From an uncultured Dehalococcoidia bacterium (GTDB taxonomy: Bacteria > Chloroflexota > Dehalococcoidia > Bin125), in contig CATQGW010000001.1 of NCBI GenBank assembly GCA_958295515.1, forward strand, positions 942,658 to 1,006,657: a stretch of DNA of 64,000 nt, given 5' to 3'. The notes under the pieces are model-generated. The model saw nothing but the letters and a program-made list of their open reading frames with translations, made no database searches and had not been told where the DNA came from. A program made the translations under genes and the position numbers. The first letter of the stretch is position 1. The number at the start of each line of letters is the position of its first letter. Shown piece after piece: positions 63,212-64,000 of this stretch.

Positions 63212-64000
63212 TTAGGTGGTGAAGTAGTGGGCTTGGGGGTGGTGGACGATTAGGGCGGAGGTGGATTGTTCGGGCTCGATTTGGTGTTCTTCGGAGAGGG
63301 TGCAGTGGATGCGCTGGGGGTTGAGCAATCGCCAGAGTTGTTGCTGGTCTTCGAGGTTGGGGCAGGCGGGGTAGCCGAAGGAGTAGCGCGCGCCCTGGTA
63401 GTTGGTTTTGAAGAGGTCCTGGGGGGTGGGGCCGTCGTCGGCGCTGATTGCGAGTTCGGCGCGGATGCGGCGGTGCCAGAACTCGGCCAGGGCTTCGGCC
63501 ATTTCGACGCCGAAGCCGTGCCAGTAGAGGTAGTCCTGGTAGCGGTCGGCGGCGAAGAGTTGGGCGGTGTGCTCGGAGACGCGGCGGCCCATGGTGACGA
63601 CGTGGAAGCCGACGACGTCGAGCTCGCCGGAGTCGACGGGGCGGAAGTAGTCGGCGAGGCAGAGGCCCTGTTTGCCTTGCTGGCGGGGGAAGCTGAAGCG
63701 GGCCAGTTCGTCGCGGGAGTTCGCCTCGGGCTGGTAGACGATCAGGTCGTCGCCGTGGGCTTGGGCGGGGAAGTAGCCGTAGACGACGGCGGGTTCGAGG
63801 ATGCCGCTGCTGAGCGCTTCGGCCTGGAGGCGGCGGAGGGCGGGGCGGGCGTCGCGCTCGACGACTTCCGCCCAGGCGTCCTGCGTGGTTTGGCCGTTGC
63901 GGTTGCGGAAGCCCCACTGGCCGCGGAAGAGGGTCGTTTCGTTGATGTAGGGGAAGAGGTCGGTGAGGTTGAGCCCGCGCACGACGCGGGTTCCCCAGAA
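63212..64000 (-). CDS. metH: Cobalamin-dependent methionine synthase, C-terminal part
   Basis: The visible 262 codons form the AdoMet-binding reactivation domain of MetH: LFPYINETTLFRGQWGFRNR, VYGYFPAQAHGDDL, FSFPRQQGKQGLCLADYF, and YFGYPACPN-type (RYSFGYPACPNLED). EFWHRRIRAELAI is also typical. MetH transfers a methyl group from methyl-THF to homocysteine through cobalamin. The frame stays open to the window edge; the catalytic and cobalamin-binding domains lie outside. Its stop is a TAG at 63212. Confidence 0.93.
   Translation of the reverse strand, partial: FWGTRVVRGLNLTDLFPYINETTLFRGQWGFRNRNGQTTQDAWAEVVERDARPALRRLQAEALSSGILEPAVVYGYFPAQAHGDDLIVYQPEANSRDELARFSFPRQQGKQGLCLADYFRPVDSGELDVVGFHVVTMGRRVSEHTAQLFAADRYQDYLYWHGFGVEMAEALAEFWHRRIRAELAISADDGPTPQDLFKTNYQGARYSFGYPACPNLEDQQQLWRLLNPQRIHCTLSEEHQIEPEQSTSALIVHHPQAHYFTT

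Overview
This is a GC-rich, densely packed bacterial chromosome segment with no rRNA, phage structural genes or transposases. The gene set combines paralogous CaiB-type CoA-transferases, luciferase-like (LLM) flavin oxidoreductases, an N-acyl-amino-acid amidohydrolase, a GMC oxidoreductase, enoyl-CoA hydratases, a glyoxylate shunt, a pyrR-led pyrimidine operon and many small toxin-antitoxin (TA) modules. That mix would fit a free-living or sponge-associated Chloroflexota lineage (Dehalococcoidia/SAR202-like). This is inference from gene content; an actinobacterial-type lineage cannot be excluded without a tree.

Layout. 1-7.6 kb: truncated secreted fibronectin-III protein, amidohydrolase, a DUF433/PIN-like TA pair, GMC oxidoreductase, broken antitoxin, MFS carrier. 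7.9-11.5 kb: cyclase plus a double-domain CoA-transferase. 11.7-13.4 kb: amt-PII ammonium module. 13.7-18.9 kb: epoxide-hydrolase-like enzyme, a convergent operon of a Gfo/Idh dehydrogenase with an AAA ATPase/DUF4276 pair that resembles a split OLD-type defence system, DinB-like protein, methyltransferase. 19.3-22.8 kb: large secreted HExxH protein, LLM oxidoreductase, hicBA. 22.9-26.6 kb: a decaying peptide ABC importer (binding protein with internal deletion, frameshifted second permease, no ATPases) and a TA pair. 26.7-29.6 kb: aceB-aceA. 30-35 kb: VOC protein, principal-type sigma factor, tRNA-Gly, GyrI-like protein, 5-formyl-THF cyclo-ligase, SMP-30 protein, GIY-YIG nuclease, then a repeat-rich stretch. 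35.6-44.7 kb: orphan antitoxin and the operon pyrR-pyrB-pyrC-carA-GNAT-carB-pyrK, with a PyrR-binding site in its leader. 44.8-51.2 kb: class III cyclase, adhesin-like DUF4097 protein, enoyl-CoA hydratase and two tandem DUF6978-like/DUF1828 modules, HAD phosphatase, CNNM/CorC protein. 51.2-55 kb: tRNA-Leu, tRNA-Gln, a three-way-junction RNA candidate, an AbiJ-like gene cut by a nonsense codon, hicAB, tRNA-Asn, ABC ATPase, RNase D. 55-64 kb: zinc-free bL36, proline dehydrogenase, thioesterase, kinase-like phosphotransferase, LLM enzyme, enoyl-CoA hydratase, alpha carbonic anhydrase, type-B carboxylesterase and the C-terminus of methionine synthase MetH.

The metabolic genes suggest a heterotroph that takes apart organic acids, amides, esters and amino acids through CoA thioesters and feeds acetyl-CoA into the glyoxylate shunt. 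Co-directional genes often overlap by 1-4 bases (ATGA, GTGA, TTGA, TGATG), so translational coupling is the rule. Superimposed on this is unusual accessory DNA: a REP/MITE-like repeat family centred on CGTCATTCC or CGTCATACC arms, a 42-bp and a 10-bp tandem repeat, and roughly ten TA or defence-like loci, several visibly broken. The best candidates for new biology are the structured RNA beside the tRNA pair, the tandem DUF6978/DUF1828 cassettes that carry a copy of their neighbour's 3' end, and the AAA/DUF4276 pair.
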